From Vespa crabro (lineage: Eukaryota > Arthropoda > Insecta > Hymenoptera > Vespidae), in the NCBI RefSeq assembly GCF_910589235.1, contig NC_060962.1:5481732-5545731 (forward strand): 64,000 bases of DNA, in the 5' to 3' direction. A program made the position numbers and the translations under genes. The notes under the pieces were generated by a model. That model was given only the letters and a program-made list of their open reading frames with translations. It did no database searches and had not been told where the DNA came from. This document shows positions 63,583 to 64,000 of this stretch, in pieces. Each line of letters begins with the position of its first letter. Position 1 is the stretch's first letter.

Positions 63583-64000
63583 ATTATTTAATATTATAAG
63601 TTCATAGAGACAGTTTTTGACTATTTATTATTAAAATAATATCTTTGGTCGATATTTACGCTCCCTATGGTAAAACTCAACTGTACATGTGAAAGAAAAT
63701 CAAAATATTCAGAATTTTGAATTTTACCGCGTAAGTTAAAGATACATTGCACTGCCATTATACTATTTTCTTGTACTAAACAAGAATCATAAAAGACAAT
63801 TTGTGCAAAAGTGTATGTATTTCGTTTATGTGAAAACAATATTATAATAATTCTCGTAGAAATCGTATAATAAAGAACGAAAGAAAAATTCTATAATAAA
63901 TTCTGCAATGAAGAAAACTATTTTGACAAATTGTGAGCGAAATTTTATTAATGCGTCCATACAAGAAAAAACGGTATATTTTTTGAACATTATCTTTCAT
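63583..64000. other. 5' flank of TACO1
   Basis: Presumed TACO1 promoter, AT-rich. A CCGCGTAAGT string at about 63728-63737 looks like a plus-strand donor and could mark a first exon of a divergent gene beyond the window, but there is too little sequence to support a call. Confidence 0.35.

Overview
This is a 64 kb window of nuclear DNA from an insect, most likely a hymenopteran (bee, wasp or ant). The evidence is intron-containing genes with GT/AG splice sites, very AT-rich noncoding DNA dense in microsatellites and polypyrimidine tracts, and proteins of clear insect type (a D1-like dopamine receptor, an Osiris protein). The order is inferred from general genome character; species is not determinable by eye. 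No virus, intact transposon, CRISPR, tRNA or rRNA gene was recognised.

Ten protein-coding genes were assembled by hand from exon, splice-site and reading-phase evidence. From left to right: (1) an unrecognised coiled-coil gene on the minus strand (4366-10596) with two alternative terminal exons; (2) KLHDC4, a kelch protein, plus strand (11319-13579); (3) SCPx/SCP2, a peroxisomal thiolase fused to a sterol carrier domain, minus (14911-16755); (4) Dop1R1, plus (18116-25652); (5) an Osiris-family gene, plus (27081-28133); (6) a MEIOC orthologue, minus (39545-43971, perhaps starting at 45065); (7) casein kinase II alpha, plus (46.2-51.3 kb); (8) AP-2 sigma, minus (54458-55581); (9) TMEM64-like VTT-domain protein, plus (57076-58142); (10) TACO1/YebC, minus (62162-63582). 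In nine of the ten every exon junction is phase-consistent and the reconstructed length fits the family; the first has no recognised family to compare with.

The genes lie mostly in divergent and convergent pairs: gene 1/KLHDC4, SCPx/Dop1R1, MEIOC/CkIIalpha and AP-2sigma/TMEM64 are head to head across 0.7-1.5 kb, while KLHDC4/SCPx, Osiris/MEIOC, CkIIalpha/AP-2sigma and TMEM64/TACO1 are tail to tail. They do not form one pathway; this is ordinary gene-dense euchromatin with an 11.4 kb gene-poor stretch (28.1-39.5 kb).

The least explained parts are a GC-rich, hairpin-bearing island at 60.14-60.31 kb followed by degenerate tandem units at 60.6-61.2 kb between TMEM64 and TACO1 (a noncoding RNA or decayed repeat candidate), an exon-like 80-codon open block inside Dop1R1 intron 1, a 90-nt dispersed repeat seen at 13.75 and 59.58 kb, and the alternative coiled-coil/low-complexity ends of gene 1.
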